A stretch of DNA of 64,000 nt from Iamia majanohamensis (GCF_028532485.1 NZ_CP116942.1:4030001-4094000); one strand, 5' to 3'. Shown: positions 8,111-17,408, counted from the first letter of the stretch. The notes: a model not told the origin generated them from the sequence alone. Numbers and translations are program-made.

Positions 8111-11100
8111 GCCCGCAGCTGGCGGTCGAGGAGCTCGGTCCGGGGGTCCGGCGGGACGCCGAGGTCGTCGAGCACGTCCCGGCACCGCTGGAGGGCACGT
8201 CGCGCCGCCGCACGGTCCCCGGCCGCGACGTGGGCCGCCACCAGCAGCTGGTGGGCCCGCTCGCTCCACGGGTCGACCCGCACCAGCTGGAGGGCACGGT
8301 CGATGGCGTCGTCGGGTCGGCCGAGGACGAGGGCCTGCTCGCCGACCGCCTGGCCCGCAGCCAGGAACCGGCGCTCGCGGACCCGCCGGTGCTCGGCCAC
8401 GAAGGGGAGGTCGGGGAGATCCGAGAACGGCACACCTCGCCACCGGTCCAGGGCCTCGGGGAGGCCGTCGAGCCCACCCGTCCGCTCCCACCGGGCGACG
8501 GCACGGTCGAAGTCGGTGACGTCGGCCACGAGGTGGGGACGACCCACCAGGGCCAGGCCGTCGCCCTCGGCGCGCACCACGAAGCTGGCCTCGCCCGGAC
8601 GACGGCCGGGCTCGAGCACGTCGAGCAGGAGGCTCAGGTGGCTGCGCAGGTTGTGGGCGGCATCCGCCGGCGGCACCTCGGGCCACAGCTCGCGGGCGGC
8701 CTGCGCCCGGTCCAGCGGGCCCTCGAGCACGAGCAGGGCGCACAGGGCTCGGACCATCGGCCGCCGCCAGTCGGGGTGGACCACGGGCCGTCCCTCCACC
8801 ACCAGTGAGGACGGACCCAGCAGCCCCAGGGCGATGGTGGTTCCCGGGGGGAGCCCGGCCGACCCGAGCAGACCGCGGGCCCCCTCCGCCCACCACTCCC
8901 CACCCTCCGCCTCGGCGCGCAGCGCCGCCCGTCCGCGCTCCCGGTGGACGTCGACCAGACGCTGCCCGAGCAGTGCCCCCTCGACGGCCCCTCTGGTGTG
9001 TGCCGCGGCCGCAGCCACGGCCACCCACCGGAGGGGCAGCGCGGTGATCACCTGGTCGGGCGGGGGCCAGGTGCCCGGCGCAGGCCCTCCCGTGCCCTCT
9101 CGGGCGGCGACCACGGCGCGGGCTGCGGTGCGGGCCGGGACCAGCGCCGGACCGAGGTCCATGGCGTCGATGTGGGCCCGGGTCTCGGGCACCAGGACGT
9201 AGGGGAGCGCGGGGAAGTGGCGCAGCAGCCGGAGGCCCCCGGGGTCGTCGCCGTGGGGGCCGCAGACCTCTCGGAGGTGGTCGGCGGCCCGGACCTCGTC
9301 GCCCTCGGCGACGGCGAGGGCGGCCTCGGCCACCGCCACCGCGGCGGTGAAGGAGGCCTGCGCCGCCCCGAGGGAGCCGCCGCCGGCGGTCGCCAGCGCG
9401 AGACGGGCCCGGGCGACGTCGCCGGCCAGGCCCTGGATGGTGGCGCAGTGGCTGCCCAGCATCGTCTGGTCGACGCGGCTGAGACGGGCCTCCGGGACGG
9501 GGTCCGGCAGGGCGGCGAGGGCCGTCGCCGGCCGGCCGAGGAACCAGTCGACGATCGCGCCGGTGTAGCGCTCGTGGATCGACCCCGGCCCACCCAGGCG
9601 GATGCAGTCGGCGCACGCCTGGTCGGTGAGGTCCGGGTCGCCCTGGCGGCCGGCCGAGAGCAGCCGGAGGAAGGCCACCGCCGTCGACCACTCGGCGCTC
9701 AGGTCCTCGGGCCCCAGGGGCTCCAGGGTGCGCAGGACCCCGGCGTCGTCGCCCATCACGTCGAGCATGGCCGCCTCGGTCAGGCGGACGAACGGGGCCG
9801 CCACCGGGTCCTCGCTCGCCATCTCGGCCAGCCGGGTCATCACCTCGACCATCTGCGTCGCCTCCCCCCGGGCCCGGCAGACGTAGCCGTACTCCCCCAG
9901 GGCGGCCATCTCCCCCGGGAGGCTGCCGGCCTCCCTGTTGCGCCGGACGGCGGTGGCCAGCAGCTCCCGGGCCTCGTCGCCGAAGGTGTGCTGGATCCGT
10001 GCCGCGGCACCGCGGAGCAGCGTCCCGGCCGGGCTGTCGTGGCGGTCGGGCGGCAGCCGCTCGAGCCAGGACGCCAGGACGTCGAGGGGCACCCCGAGGT
10101 AGCCGCGCCGCCAGGTCTCGGCCACGGCCGCCTCGAAGGCCGGCCAGTCCCCGGCGTCGGCGAAGAGGGGGACCGCCCGCTCCAGGTCGCCCTGGGCGAG
10201 GAGGTGCTCGGCCGCCCGCCGCCGCACGGCCACGGCCTCCTCCGGCTCCCACGGGTCGCGGAGGACCTCGCCCCACAGCGGGTGGACCTGGAGGTCGCCG
10301 TCGTCGTCGAGCACGGTCATCGGCAGGTCCGCGGCGATGGCGGCGGTGTCGACGGGGCGGTCCAGCGCGTGCCCGAGCAGCCGGGCGGACCCGCCGCCCA
10401 CCGCCACCGCGGCCGCCAGGACCTCGCGGACCTCGGGCGGGACGAGCTCGACGACCTCCTCCTCGACGAAGGTCACCGCCCCGCGGAGCCCGAAGGAGAG
10501 GGCCAGGTCGACCAGGGCCGGCCAGCCCCCGAGGTCCCCGAGACCCGAGACCTCGGCGGCGGCGCTGCGGAGCGAGGCGAGGTCGGCCAGCTCGTCGTCG
10601 GCGAAGCGCAGGTCGTCCTCGCCGACCACCAGTCCCGGCTCGGGCGCCCCCGGCAGGAGGAGCCACCCGACGGGCGTCCGACTGGCCACGACGATGTGCA
10701 CCGACGGGGGCGCGACCGCGACGAGGTGGCCCAGCAGGCGTGCACCCGGGCTCCCCTCCAGCAGGTGGACGTCGTCGAGGACCAGGGCCGAGCCCAGCGG
10801 CGACGTCCGGGCCAGGTGCGCGAGGGCGCGCTCCACGCTCGCCTCCGGGTCGTCCCCGTCGCCCACGGGCCACCCCAGCGCCTCACCGAGGTCCCGGGCC
10901 AGACGGGAGGGGACGCGGTCGCGGTGGCGCAGGGACAGCCACCAGTCGACCCCGGAGGGCGCCAGGCGGTTCTCGGCCACGGCCTGGCGCAACGTGGTGG
11001 ACTTCCCGAAGCCGGCGCCGGCCACGAGCACGGTGAGCCGGACACCGAAGCGACCGCGGAGCCGGGCGATCAGCTCGCGGCGCGTGACCGCAGGTCGCGG

Positions 11101-11133
11101 CTCCGCCCCCGACCCCGCCCGCGCGCCGACCAT
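8092..11133 (-). CDS. Giant transcription regulator: MalT-like ATPase, TPR region, C-terminal SARP/BTAD
   Basis: The 1013-residue protein begins with a STAND-type NTPase: Walker A GAGFGKST (39-46) and Walker B ALVLDDVHLL near 115. A helical TPR-like middle follows (about 300-760). The C-terminus has an OmpR/SARP winged helix (LGLLGPSSLVVEGRPV to NLRSHLSLLLDVLEPG) and then a BTAD domain (FDRAVARWERTGG to the end). SARP regulators bind direct repeats near promoters and activate transcription. The order is the reverse of AfsR, where the SARP part is N-terminal. ATG 11133 has no clear ribosome site. A paralogue lies at 11691-14699, with a small putative lipoprotein between them. The inducer and targets are unknown. 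Confidence 0.82.
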   Translation of the reverse strand: MVGARAGSGAEPRPAVTRRELIARLRGRFGVRLTVLVAGAGFGKSTTLRQAVAENRLAPSGVDWWLSLRHRDRVPSRLARDLGEALGWPVGDGDDPEASVERALAHLARTSPLGSALVLDDVHLLEGSPGARLLGHLVAVAPPSVHIVVASRTPVGWLLLPGAPEPGLVVGEDDLRFADDELADLASLRSAAAEVSGLGDLGGWPALVDLALSFGLRGAVTFVEEEVVELVPPEVREVLAAAVAVGGGSARLLGHALDRPVDTAAIAADLPMTVLDDDGDLQVHPLWGEVLRDPWEPEEAVAVRRRAAEHLLAQGDLERAVPLFADAGDWPAFEAAVAETWRRGYLGVPLDVLASWLERLPPDRHDSPAGTLLRGAAARIQHTFGDEARELLATAVRRNREAGSLPGEMAALGEYGYVCRARGEATQMVEVMTRLAEMASEDPVAAPFVRLTEAAMLDVMGDDAGVLRTLEPLGPEDLSAEWSTAVAFLRLLSAGRQGDPDLTDQACADCIRLGGPGSIHERYTGAIVDWFLGRPATALAALPDPVPEARLSRVDQTMLGSHCATIQGLAGDVARARLALATAGGGSLGAAQASFTAAVAVAEAALAVAEGDEVRAADHLREVCGPHGDDPGGLRLLRHFPALPYVLVPETRAHIDAMDLGPALVPARTAARAVVAAREGTGGPAPGTWPPPDQVITALPLRWVAVAAAAAHTRGAVEGALLGQRLVDVHRERGRAALRAEAEGGEWWAEGARGLLGSAGLPPGTTIALGLLGPSSLVVEGRPVVHPDWRRPMVRALCALLVLEGPLDRAQAARELWPEVPPADAAHNLRSHLSLLLDVLEPGRRPGEASFVVRAEGDGLALVGRPHLVADVTDFDRAVARWERTGGLDGLPEALDRWRGVPFSDLPDLPFVAEHRRVRERRFLAAGQAVGEQALVLGRPDDAIDRALQLVRVDPWSERAHQLLVAAHVAAGDRAAARRALQRCRDVLDDLGVPPDPRTELLDRQLRAGPRDR

Positions 11134-11189
11134 CGTCGCGAGGGTACCGGAGGCCCCCCGGGCGCTGGCCGCTGCGGAGCCGGCGGGGG

Positions 11190-11627
11190 CTACCCGTCGT
11201 CGGAGGTGCACTCCTCCACGTAGTGGCGCTGCACCGTCTCGAGCGCCGCCGCGGCGTCGTCGAGCTGCTCCTGACCCACGGCCTCCTCGACCGCGGCCCG
11301 GGAGGCGTCGACGTCGAGGGTGTCCACGCCCTCGAGGGCGGCAGCAGCCTCGTCGAAGGTCGTGCCGATCTCGGCCAGCTCGTCGTCGAGGGTCCCGTCG
11401 TCGGCGGCCGCGAGGACCTCGACCGCGGCGCCGGCCCGGTCGAAGACGGGGGGCTCCTGCTGGAGGGCCCCGACCATGTCCGTGTAGGCCGCCCGCTCGG
11501 TGCAGAGGCCGGGACCTCCACCTGCGGCGTCGTCGTCGCTGCAGGCCGTGGCGCCGACGGCCAGAGCGGCGAGCGCAGCGAGGGAGAGGGCGGCGGAGAG
11601 GGGACGGGGGTGGCGCGTGTGGTGCAT
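11190..11627 (-). CDS. Small putative lipoprotein, helical
   Basis: This 145-residue protein starts at ATG 11627 with a basic n-region (HHTRHPRP), a hydrophobic stretch and a lipobox-like ATAC with the cysteine at 29. The mature part is acidic and alanine-rich, predicted largely helical, with two further cysteines (LCTERAAY and VEECTSDDG). I do not recognise a family. It lies on the same strand between two paralogous giant regulators, 63 nt from the upstream one and 56 nt from the downstream one. It could be co-transcribed and supply or sense a signal for them, but that is inference. Confidence 0.7.
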   Translation of the reverse strand: MHHTRHPRPLSAALSLAALAALAVGATACSDDDAAGGGPGLCTERAAYTDMVGALQQEPPVFDRAGAAVEVLAAADDGTLDDELAEIGTTFDEAAAALEGVDTLDVDASRAAVEEAVGQEQLDDAAAALETVQRHYVEECTSDDG

Positions 11628-11690
11628 GGCTCCAGGATCCGCCGGCCCCGCCCACCACCCGTTGCACCCGAGCACGGGCGCGGACCCTCG

Positions 11691-14600
11691 TCAGGAGCGC
11701 GCCGCGGCCTCGATCCGGGCCCGCACCCGGAGCGTCGCGGCCGACGGCTCGACCCCGTGCTCGTCGAGCAGGGCCACGCCGGTGTCGATCGCGCCGCGAG
11801 CGGCCTCGTGGTCCCCGGCCGCCAGGTGGGCGGTGGCGAGGTCCCGGTGGGCACCCTCGGACCACGGCTCGACGGCCACGGCGGCCTCCAACCGCTCGAT
11901 CGCCCTCTCCTCCTGGCCTGCGGCCAGCAGCACCTCGGCCGCCCGCCGCGAGGCCGACACGAAGCGGGCCGTCAGGCGGGCCCGTTCGAGGACGGCCGCC
12001 GGGTCGTCGAGGTCCGAGTAGGGCGTGCCCCGCCAGAGCACGAGGGCCGCCTCGTAGTGCGCGAGGGCCTCCGACGCGACCCCGGCGACTCGGGCCCGAT
12101 CACCCTCGCCCACCAGTCGGTCGAAGACCTGCACGTCGTGGCCCTCGGCGGCGCTGCCCACCAGGGCCAGCCCGCGGTGGTCCGCCTGCAGGCGCGAGGA
12201 GGGCGCACCGGGACGGCGATCCGGCTCGAGGGCGGAGGCCAGCTGGCTCACGGCCGCCCGGAGGTTGCCGTCGGCGCGCGCCTGGTCGGTGTCGGGCCAG
12301 AGCGCCCCGACGGCCTGGTCTCGGCTCACCGTGCCCCGCACCACGAGGAGGCAGGCCAGCGCACGGACGGCCCTCCGCCGCCACGCCGGGGTCTCCGAGG
12401 GGACGCCGGCCACGGTGAGCGTCGTCGGCCCCAGGACGCCGACGACGGCCCGGTCCGACGAGGACGGGGTCGTGGCCTGGCGCAGGCCTGCGACCGCCTC
12501 CTCGTCGACGTCCGCCACGTCGTCCAGCGCGGCCAGCAGCCGGGCGCCGTGCACGCGGGCGAGGGCTGCGACGAGCGGCCGAGCCCGCCGGTCGCCCGCC
12601 CCCTCCACCACCGAGGCCAGCTCGACCGCCCAGCGCAGCGGCAGCCCGCCGACGACCTCGCCCGGCGACGGGAGGTCCTCGTCGGCCGACCAGTCGCCGG
12701 CCCGGGCCACCAGGAGCGCACGAGCCGCCCGGAGGGCCGCGTGGTGGTCGGGCCCCGACACAACCTGGTCGACCGTGGACCTCGCCTCGGGCACGAGGAC
12801 GAGGACCGGCGCGAGGTGCGGCCGCGACCCGGGCAGCCACGAGCCGTCGCGTCCGACCAGAGGGGCCAGGGTGGAGGCCGCCGACCTCTCGTCACGGGCG
12901 GCCACGGCGACGATGGCGCGGGCCCCGGCCAGGTCCTCGCGCCCCCTCGGCCCCAGGCCGTCGGTGTCGGCCCCCTCGGCGAGAGCGACGGCGGCGATGG
13001 CCTCCTCGACCCGCCCCGCCCGGGCCAGCACCGTCGCGGCCCAGCACGCGGCCTCCACCCGTTCGCCAGGGGCGAGACCGCCGAGCGCGGCGAGGTCGGG
13101 GAGCTCCTCGAGGGCCTCAGCGGGCCGACAGGCCGCCCAGAGCGCTGCCGCCCGGACCGCCCGGGCACCGACGCCGCCCGCCGCCGGGCGCGGGCCCTGG
13201 CCGGGGGCGGGCACGGCGTCGGCCCCTCGACCCAGGAGGAGCAGGGCCCGTGCCCGCCGGAGGTCGCGCTCGGCCCGCCAGCCCGGGGAGAGCGTGCCGC
13301 CCACCACCGCGTCCAGGGCTGCGAGCGCGGCCTCGACGTCACCCTCCGCCTCGGCGGCCGCCGCCCGGGCCAGCCCCTGGAGGGCGATCGTCCGGGCGCC
13401 GCCGACCCCGGCCAGCTCACCGAGGCGGCGCCCGATCCCCCGCAGCGCGGCCGCGTCACCCCGGCCACGCTCCGGGGCGATCGTCGCCGCGAGCGCCATC
13501 ACCTCGCCCTCCTCGTCACCGCGCTGGTGGAACGCCCCCCGGGCGCGGTCGAGCAGCTGCACCGTCCCGTCGGACCAGGGAGCCTCGGCCACCGCCGCCA
13601 GTCCTCGGAGGAGCGAGGCCTCGGGGCCGCTCGTGGCGTCGTCGGGGAGGAGGGCGAGCCAGGACGCCGGCGTGGTCGGGGAGGGACGCTCCAGGGCCGC
13701 CTCGCAGCCCTTCCGGGCGGCTTGCGCCAGCGCCTCTCCGTCCGACGAGGGGGTGAGGGCCACCACCCGCTCGAGCTCGCCCGCCGCGAGGTGCCTCCGG
13801 GCCACCCGGCGCCGAGCGGCCTGGGCCTCGGCCGGGGTCAGCTCGTCGGCCAGGACCGTCCCCCAGAGCGGGTGGAAGGCACAGGTCCCGTCGCTCCGGA
13901 CCTCGGTGAGGGGGACGGCCTCGACGAGGGCCCGCCACGGGATCAGGTGGCTCTGGGCGGCCTCGACCGACCCGGGTGCGACGGCGCCGCCCGCGAGCAC
14001 CTCGGCGAGGGAGCGCCGGAGCTCCGGGGCCAGGGCCCGGCGGGCGAGGGCGGCGGTCGCGCCCGGGTCCCGGGTGCGGCAGGCGTGCACGGCCAGGGCG
14101 GGCCACCCTCCGTAGGGCGCGACGACGTCGGCCGCCACGCCGTGGTCCTCGGCCAGCTCCGCCTGCTCCTCGGGCGTCAGGCGGAGCTCCTCCTCGGTGA
14201 CGTCGACCACCAGTCCGTGGGCGCGCAGGCGCGCCAGGCCGGGGATCGGGCGCCGGGAGACCAGCACGAGGCGGACGGGCTCGGGCGCATCCCGCACCAG
14301 GTGGCGCAGCGGTCCGCTCCCGTCGCCCGTGAGGTGGTGCACGTCGTCGAGCACGAGGGTCCCCCCGTCGGGTCCCAGGCGGGCGACCCGGTCGAGGACC
14401 AGGTCGAGCGCCGCCGGGACGTCCACCGGCTCAGCCGCCCCGACCGCGTCGACCAGTCCGGACACGAGGTGCTGGGGGCGGGCGTCCGCCCGCTGGCACG
14501 CGTACCGGACGGTGCCGCGCCCCGTGCCGGCCTCGGCGGCCACCGCCTGGGCGACGGCGGTGGACTTCCCGAAGCCGGCACCCCCCACGACGGCCACCAC

Positions 14601-14699
14601 GCGCGCCGGTGCCCGCAGGCGCGCGACGACGCCGGACCGGTGCAGGTCCCGGTGGTCGGGGGCGGGTGGCCCCGTGCGGCTGCCGCCCGGCGCGGACAC
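11691..14699 (-). CDS. Giant transcription regulator, paralogue of 8092-11133
   Basis: The 1002-residue protein has the same architecture: STAND NTPase with Walker A GAGFGKST (40-47) and Walker B TLVLDDVHHL near 112, a long helical TPR-like region, and a C-terminal winged helix (VVGVLGPTTLTVAGVP to NLRAAVSQLASALEP) with a BTAD domain (FDRLVGEGDRARVAG to the end). The LDDVH motif is MalT-like. GTG 14699 has AGGA about 9 nt upstream. Sequence divergence from its neighbour is considerable outside the motifs, so the duplication is not recent. It probably responds to its own ligand; targets cannot be read from the sequence. Confidence 0.82.
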   Translation of the reverse strand: MSAPGGSRTGPPAPDHRDLHRSGVVARLRAPARVVAVVGGAGFGKSTAVAQAVAAEAGTGRGTVRYACQRADARPQHLVSGLVDAVGAAEPVDVPAALDLVLDRVARLGPDGGTLVLDDVHHLTGDGSGPLRHLVRDAPEPVRLVLVSRRPIPGLARLRAHGLVVDVTEEELRLTPEEQAELAEDHGVAADVVAPYGGWPALAVHACRTRDPGATAALARRALAPELRRSLAEVLAGGAVAPGSVEAAQSHLIPWRALVEAVPLTEVRSDGTCAFHPLWGTVLADELTPAEAQAARRRVARRHLAAGELERVVALTPSSDGEALAQAARKGCEAALERPSPTTPASWLALLPDDATSGPEASLLRGLAAVAEAPWSDGTVQLLDRARGAFHQRGDEEGEVMALAATIAPERGRGDAAALRGIGRRLGELAGVGGARTIALQGLARAAAAEAEGDVEAALAALDAVVGGTLSPGWRAERDLRRARALLLLGRGADAVPAPGQGPRPAAGGVGARAVRAAALWAACRPAEALEELPDLAALGGLAPGERVEAACWAATVLARAGRVEEAIAAVALAEGADTDGLGPRGREDLAGARAIVAVAARDERSAASTLAPLVGRDGSWLPGSRPHLAPVLVLVPEARSTVDQVVSGPDHHAALRAARALLVARAGDWSADEDLPSPGEVVGGLPLRWAVELASVVEGAGDRRARPLVAALARVHGARLLAALDDVADVDEEAVAGLRQATTPSSSDRAVVGVLGPTTLTVAGVPSETPAWRRRAVRALACLLVVRGTVSRDQAVGALWPDTDQARADGNLRAAVSQLASALEPDRRPGAPSSRLQADHRGLALVGSAAEGHDVQVFDRLVGEGDRARVAGVASEALAHYEAALVLWRGTPYSDLDDPAAVLERARLTARFVSASRRAAEVLLAAGQEERAIERLEAAVAVEPWSEGAHRDLATAHLAAGDHEAARGAIDTGVALLDEHGVEPSAATLRVRARIEAAARS

Positions 14700-14796
14700 C
14701 GGCTCATCCTGCCTGCTCGGGGCGCCGGCGCGCCTCGATCCCGGGGGGACCCCGCCCCGCCCCACGGCGGCGCCGCAGGTGCGAGGATGTCCGGCC

Positions 14797-15654
14797 ATGA
14801 CGACGCTGCCACCCGACACCCAGGTCCACTGGGCCTCGGAGACCGGGGCCCAGGAGGGCCCTGCCCCCGCCCGTGACGTGGTCGGCTGGATCCAGGGGGG
14901 CCACCTCCCCCGCACCACCCGGATCTGGTGGCCCGAGGCCGAGGGGTGGATCCCCGCCCCCGAGGTGCCCGGGTGGGGCGAGCTGCTCGCCCCGACGGCC
15001 ACGCCGGCGCCGCCCCCGGCCGCCGCCCCGCAGGCAGGGGCGCCGGCACCGGGGCAGGGGGGCGGCCACGCCACCGACGCCCTCATGGACGGGCTCACCG
15101 ACCAGGAGCTCGACGACGAGTTCATCGCCCTGGTCGACCGCAGCTGGGAGATGTACAAGGAGACCGAGAAGGCCGACACCATCGACGAGGCCATCGTGGG
15201 CGGCCTGGTCACGGCGCTGGTCGACAGTGGCTTCGTCCTCATCGACATCACCACCGGCCTCCGCCACTCGCTGCGCTTCGAGGTGCCCACCACCGGCGCC
15301 CGGGTCACCGTCGCCCTCCAGCACCTCACCCCGGGCCTGGCCGACGCCAAGGTGGTCGGCCACCGGGCCAACCTCACCGTGGGCTACGGCGAGCGCCTGG
15401 GCAACGCCGGCCAGATCGGCCAGGCCCTGCGCACCGAGGTGGCCAGCAGCTTCGTGGCCACCCCGGAGCCGGGCACGGTCAGCTTCGACGCCGACATCTC
15501 CTCGGGCTACGTCTACGCCAGCATCGACCTCTACCTGGAGCCCGAGCGCTACGTGGGCGACGACCTCGTCGTCGACCACGACCTGCTGCGGCGCCACGTG
15601 GCCGCCCTGGTCCACACCATGCGCACCTTCGTCCACACCCGCTTCGGCAGCTGA
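14797..15654 (+). CDS. Hypothetical protein with N-terminal GYF_2-like domain
   Basis: The 285-residue protein opens with a segment resembling GYF_2/DUF4339 domains (VHWASETGAQEGP, then WIQGGHLPRTTRIWWPEAEGWIPAPE, residues 10-55), usually a peptide-binding module. A proline/alanine linker (65-90) leads to an acidic helix and a C-terminal domain of about 180 residues rich in beta strands (GARVTVALQHL, GYVYASIDLYLEPERYVG), which is loosely YbjN-like. I cannot assign a function. ATG 14797 is the natural start. The next gene begins 10 nt after the stop and is probably coupled; together they may form a protein pair. Confidence 0.75.
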   Translation: MTTLPPDTQVHWASETGAQEGPAPARDVVGWIQGGHLPRTTRIWWPEAEGWIPAPEVPGWGELLAPTATPAPPPAAAPQAGAPAPGQGGGHATDALMDGLTDQELDDEFIALVDRSWEMYKETEKADTIDEAIVGGLVTALVDSGFVLIDITTGLRHSLRFEVPTTGARVTVALQHLTPGLADAKVVGHRANLTVGYGERLGNAGQIGQALRTEVASSFVATPEPGTVSFDADISSGYVYASIDLYLEPERYVGDDLVVDHDLLRRHVAALVHTMRTFVHTRFGS

Positions 15655-15664
15655 GGAGACCCCC

Positions 15665-16195
15665 GTGCCCCTGCTCAAGGCCCTCAACAACCACGCCCAC
15701 AAGACCGAGCTGCGCGAGTCCAAGGACGAGATCGTCGTGGGTGAGATCATCCGCGGCTTCTCCCACCAGGGCTGGGCCTGCCACCAGGTCGTGGCCGACG
15801 CCGACCGCCAGCAGGTCGGCTTCAAGCCCAAGGGCGACCCCGTCCTCTCGGCCGTCTACATCGTGGTCGACCGCCGCACCGGCACCGGCGCCGTCTCCGC
15901 TGCGCTGGGGTCCAAGACCACCGTCGCCATCTCGGCCGAGGCCCGCAACAAGGTCTCGGACCCCGACGACCTGGCCGCCATGTGGCGCACCGACCTGGCC
16001 AACCTGTTCAAGGTGCCGGTCCACGGCGAGGTCCGGATCAACCACCAGCTGAACAAGATCGTGGCCCGCACCCACCACCTGGTCGACCTCGACCACTACG
16101 TGCAGGGCACCCACGTCGACACCTCCCAGCTGGTGCCGTGGCTGGTGGGCCAGGTCGACAACCTGCGCCAGCACCTCGCCCCCCACAAGAAGTAG
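15665..16195 (+). CDS. Hypothetical protein paired with the GYF_2-like gene
   Basis: GTG 15665 has GAGGAG about 7 nt upstream and follows the previous stop by 10 nt. The 176-residue product has no signal peptide or membrane segment and is mixed alpha/beta. It has a central strand pair (VYIVVDRRTGTGAVSAALG) and a long histidine-containing C-terminal region (ARTHHLVDLDHYVQGTH). I do not recognise the family. Similar size and strand content to the C-terminal part of the preceding protein hint that the two may be distantly related or form a complex. It ends with a hairpin at 16205-16223. Confidence 0.72.
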   Translation: MPLLKALNNHAHKTELRESKDEIVVGEIIRGFSHQGWACHQVVADADRQQVGFKPKGDPVLSAVYIVVDRRTGTGAVSAALGSKTTVAISAEARNKVSDPDDLAAMWRTDLANLFKVPVHGEVRINHQLNKIVARTHHLVDLDHYVQGTHVDTSQLVPWLVGQVDNLRQHLAPHKK

Positions 16196-16204
16196 GCGGC
16201 GCAG

Positions 16205-16223
16205 CGCACCCTCCTAGGGTGCG
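16205..16223 (+). terminator. Short hairpin after the hypothetical pair
   Basis: CGCACCCT and AGGGTGCG form a perfect 8-bp stem with a 3-nt loop just after the stop at 16195. The right arm overlaps a TAGGGT box (16215-16220) that could serve as the -10 element of the next gene, so it may be attenuator, terminator or coincidence. Confidence 0.4.
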
Positions 16224-16227
16224 AGCC

Positions 16228-16509
16228 GTGGAGATCGCCGAGTTCCAGCGCCGCATCGGGGCCACCTTCGGGGCGCGCGACGCCGAGCGGGGCCGCCCCG
16301 CCACCGTGGCCTGGCTGGCCGAGGAGGTCGGCGAGCTGGCCCAGGCCACCCGGAAGGGCACGGCCGACCAGCAGCTCCACGAGCTGGGCGACGTGCTGGC
16401 CTGGCTGGCGTCGCTCGCCGAGCAGCTGGGCCTCTCCCTCGAGGAGGCGGCCCAGCGCTACGCCGACGGCTGCCCCCGCTGCGGCACCACCCCCTGCACC
16501 TGCCCGTAG
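16228..16509 (+). CDS. MazG-like nucleotide pyrophosphohydrolase
   Basis: The 93-residue protein matches a single MazG domain. WLAEEVGELAQATRK supplies the EExxE metal ligands and ELGDVLAWLASLA supplies the ExxD motif. A C-terminal CPRCGTTPCTCP tail could bind zinc, as in several small actinobacterial and archaeal MazG-like proteins. These enzymes hydrolyse (d)NTPs to monophosphate and pyrophosphate, which is house-cleaning. GTG 16228 lies 7 nt after TAGGGT, suggesting a leaderless mRNA; GTG 16219 lies inside a hairpin and is less likely. Confidence 0.82.
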   Translation: MEIAEFQRRIGATFGARDAERGRPATVAWLAEEVGELAQATRKGTADQQLHELGDVLAWLASLAEQLGLSLEEAAQRYADGCPRCGTTPCTCP

Positions 16510-16536
16510 CCGCTCGTGACACCCCGGCGGGGAACC

Positions 16537-16575
16537 TGCGGCAGATGAGGGCGGTCTCGTCCCGAAGGTGCCGCA
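16537..16575. terminator. Hairpin between convergent mazG-like and Nudix genes
   Basis: TGCGGCA (16537-16543) and TGCCGCA (16569-16575) are perfect inverted arms around a loop that itself folds (GGG and CCC segments). It is placed to end transcription from both sides. Confidence 0.45.
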
Positions 16576-16601
16576 AGGTCGCGGTGCTTCCCCGACGTGG
16601 G

Positions 16602-17408
16602 TCAGTCGTGGCCGAGCTCGCCGCGGGCGACGGTGCCGGTGACCAGGCCCAGCAGCTGGCGGAGCATCGCCGCGGTGGCCCCCCACACGGTGTCGCCGAC
16701 GAGGTCGAAGAACACGATCGGGCGGTGGATGCCGCCGAGGTCCCAGACCTCCTCCCGGAACACGCCGGGGAGCATGAGCTCCGACAGCGCCACCTCGATG
16801 ACCCCGTCGACCTCCACCGAGCGGGGGCGCACGTCGGGCGGCTCCGGGAGGGCCCCGACCCAGGGGATGATGAACGAGCCGCTGGTGATGGTGGCCAGGT
16901 GGTCGAGCTCCCCGATGATCTCCACCGAGCCGGGGTCGAGACCGATCTCCTCCTCGGACTCCCGCAGCGCGGTGTGCACCAGGTCGCGGTCGCCCGGCTC
17001 CCGCCGACCGCCGGGGAAGCTGATCTCGCCGGCGTGGGCGCGCATGGCGAGCCCCCGGCGGGTGAGCACCACCCAGGCCTCGCCGTCGCGCTCGTAGAGC
17101 GGCGCCAGCACGGCCGAGGGCACCGGGGGCCGGTCGCCGGCGGGCATGAGCCGCCGCACGCTGGCGGGGATGGAGGCCGCGGCCTCGAACCCGCCTCGCT
17201 CCACGGGTGACTCCACCGCGGGGCCGGCGGCCGCGAGGGCGGCGCGCACGTCGGCGAGGGTGGGGCGGCGGAGGTCGTCGGCCAGGTCGGCCCAGGGGGC
17301 GCCCGCGCCCGGACGGGACCCGCCCTCCGGCACCGGGATGCGCTGGGGACCCCCGCGCCGGGGGGTGGGGTCGGCGGCCTCGGTGGCCGGGTCAGGCGGA
17401 GGCGTCAC
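16602..17408 (-). CDS. Nudix hydrolase, CoA pyrophosphatase type
   Basis: The 268-residue protein has a Nudix box at about residues 133-157: GGRREPGD, then ALRESEEEIGL, which fits GX5EX7REUXEEXGU. The preceding LTRRGLAMRAHAGEISFPGG is the NuCoA-like motif of the NUDT7/NudL group, which cleaves CoA to 4'-phosphopantetheine and 3',5'-ADP. An N-terminal proline-rich extension of about 90 residues is not part of the fold. GTG 17408 overlaps the upstream gene by 17 nt; a later start is possible. It is co-directional with the small gene at 17392-17709 and probably shares its transcript. Confidence 0.86.
   Translation of the reverse strand: MTPPPDPATEAADPTPRRGGPQRIPVPEGGSRPGAGAPWADLADDLRRPTLADVRAALAAAGPAVESPVERGGFEAAASIPASVRRLMPAGDRPPVPSAVLAPLYERDGEAWVVLTRRGLAMRAHAGEISFPGGRREPGDRDLVHTALRESEEEIGLDPGSVEIIGELDHLATITSGSFIIPWVGALPEPPDVRPRSVEVDGVIEVALSELMLPGVFREEVWDLGGIHRPIVFFDLVGDTVWGATAAMLRQLLGLVTGTVARGELGHD

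Noticed and set aside
6908-10873. A long minus-strand frame of 1,321 codons
   Set aside because: It overlaps the secreted repeat gene and the first giant regulator out of frame and is an Arg/Gly/Pro-rich shadow without domains.
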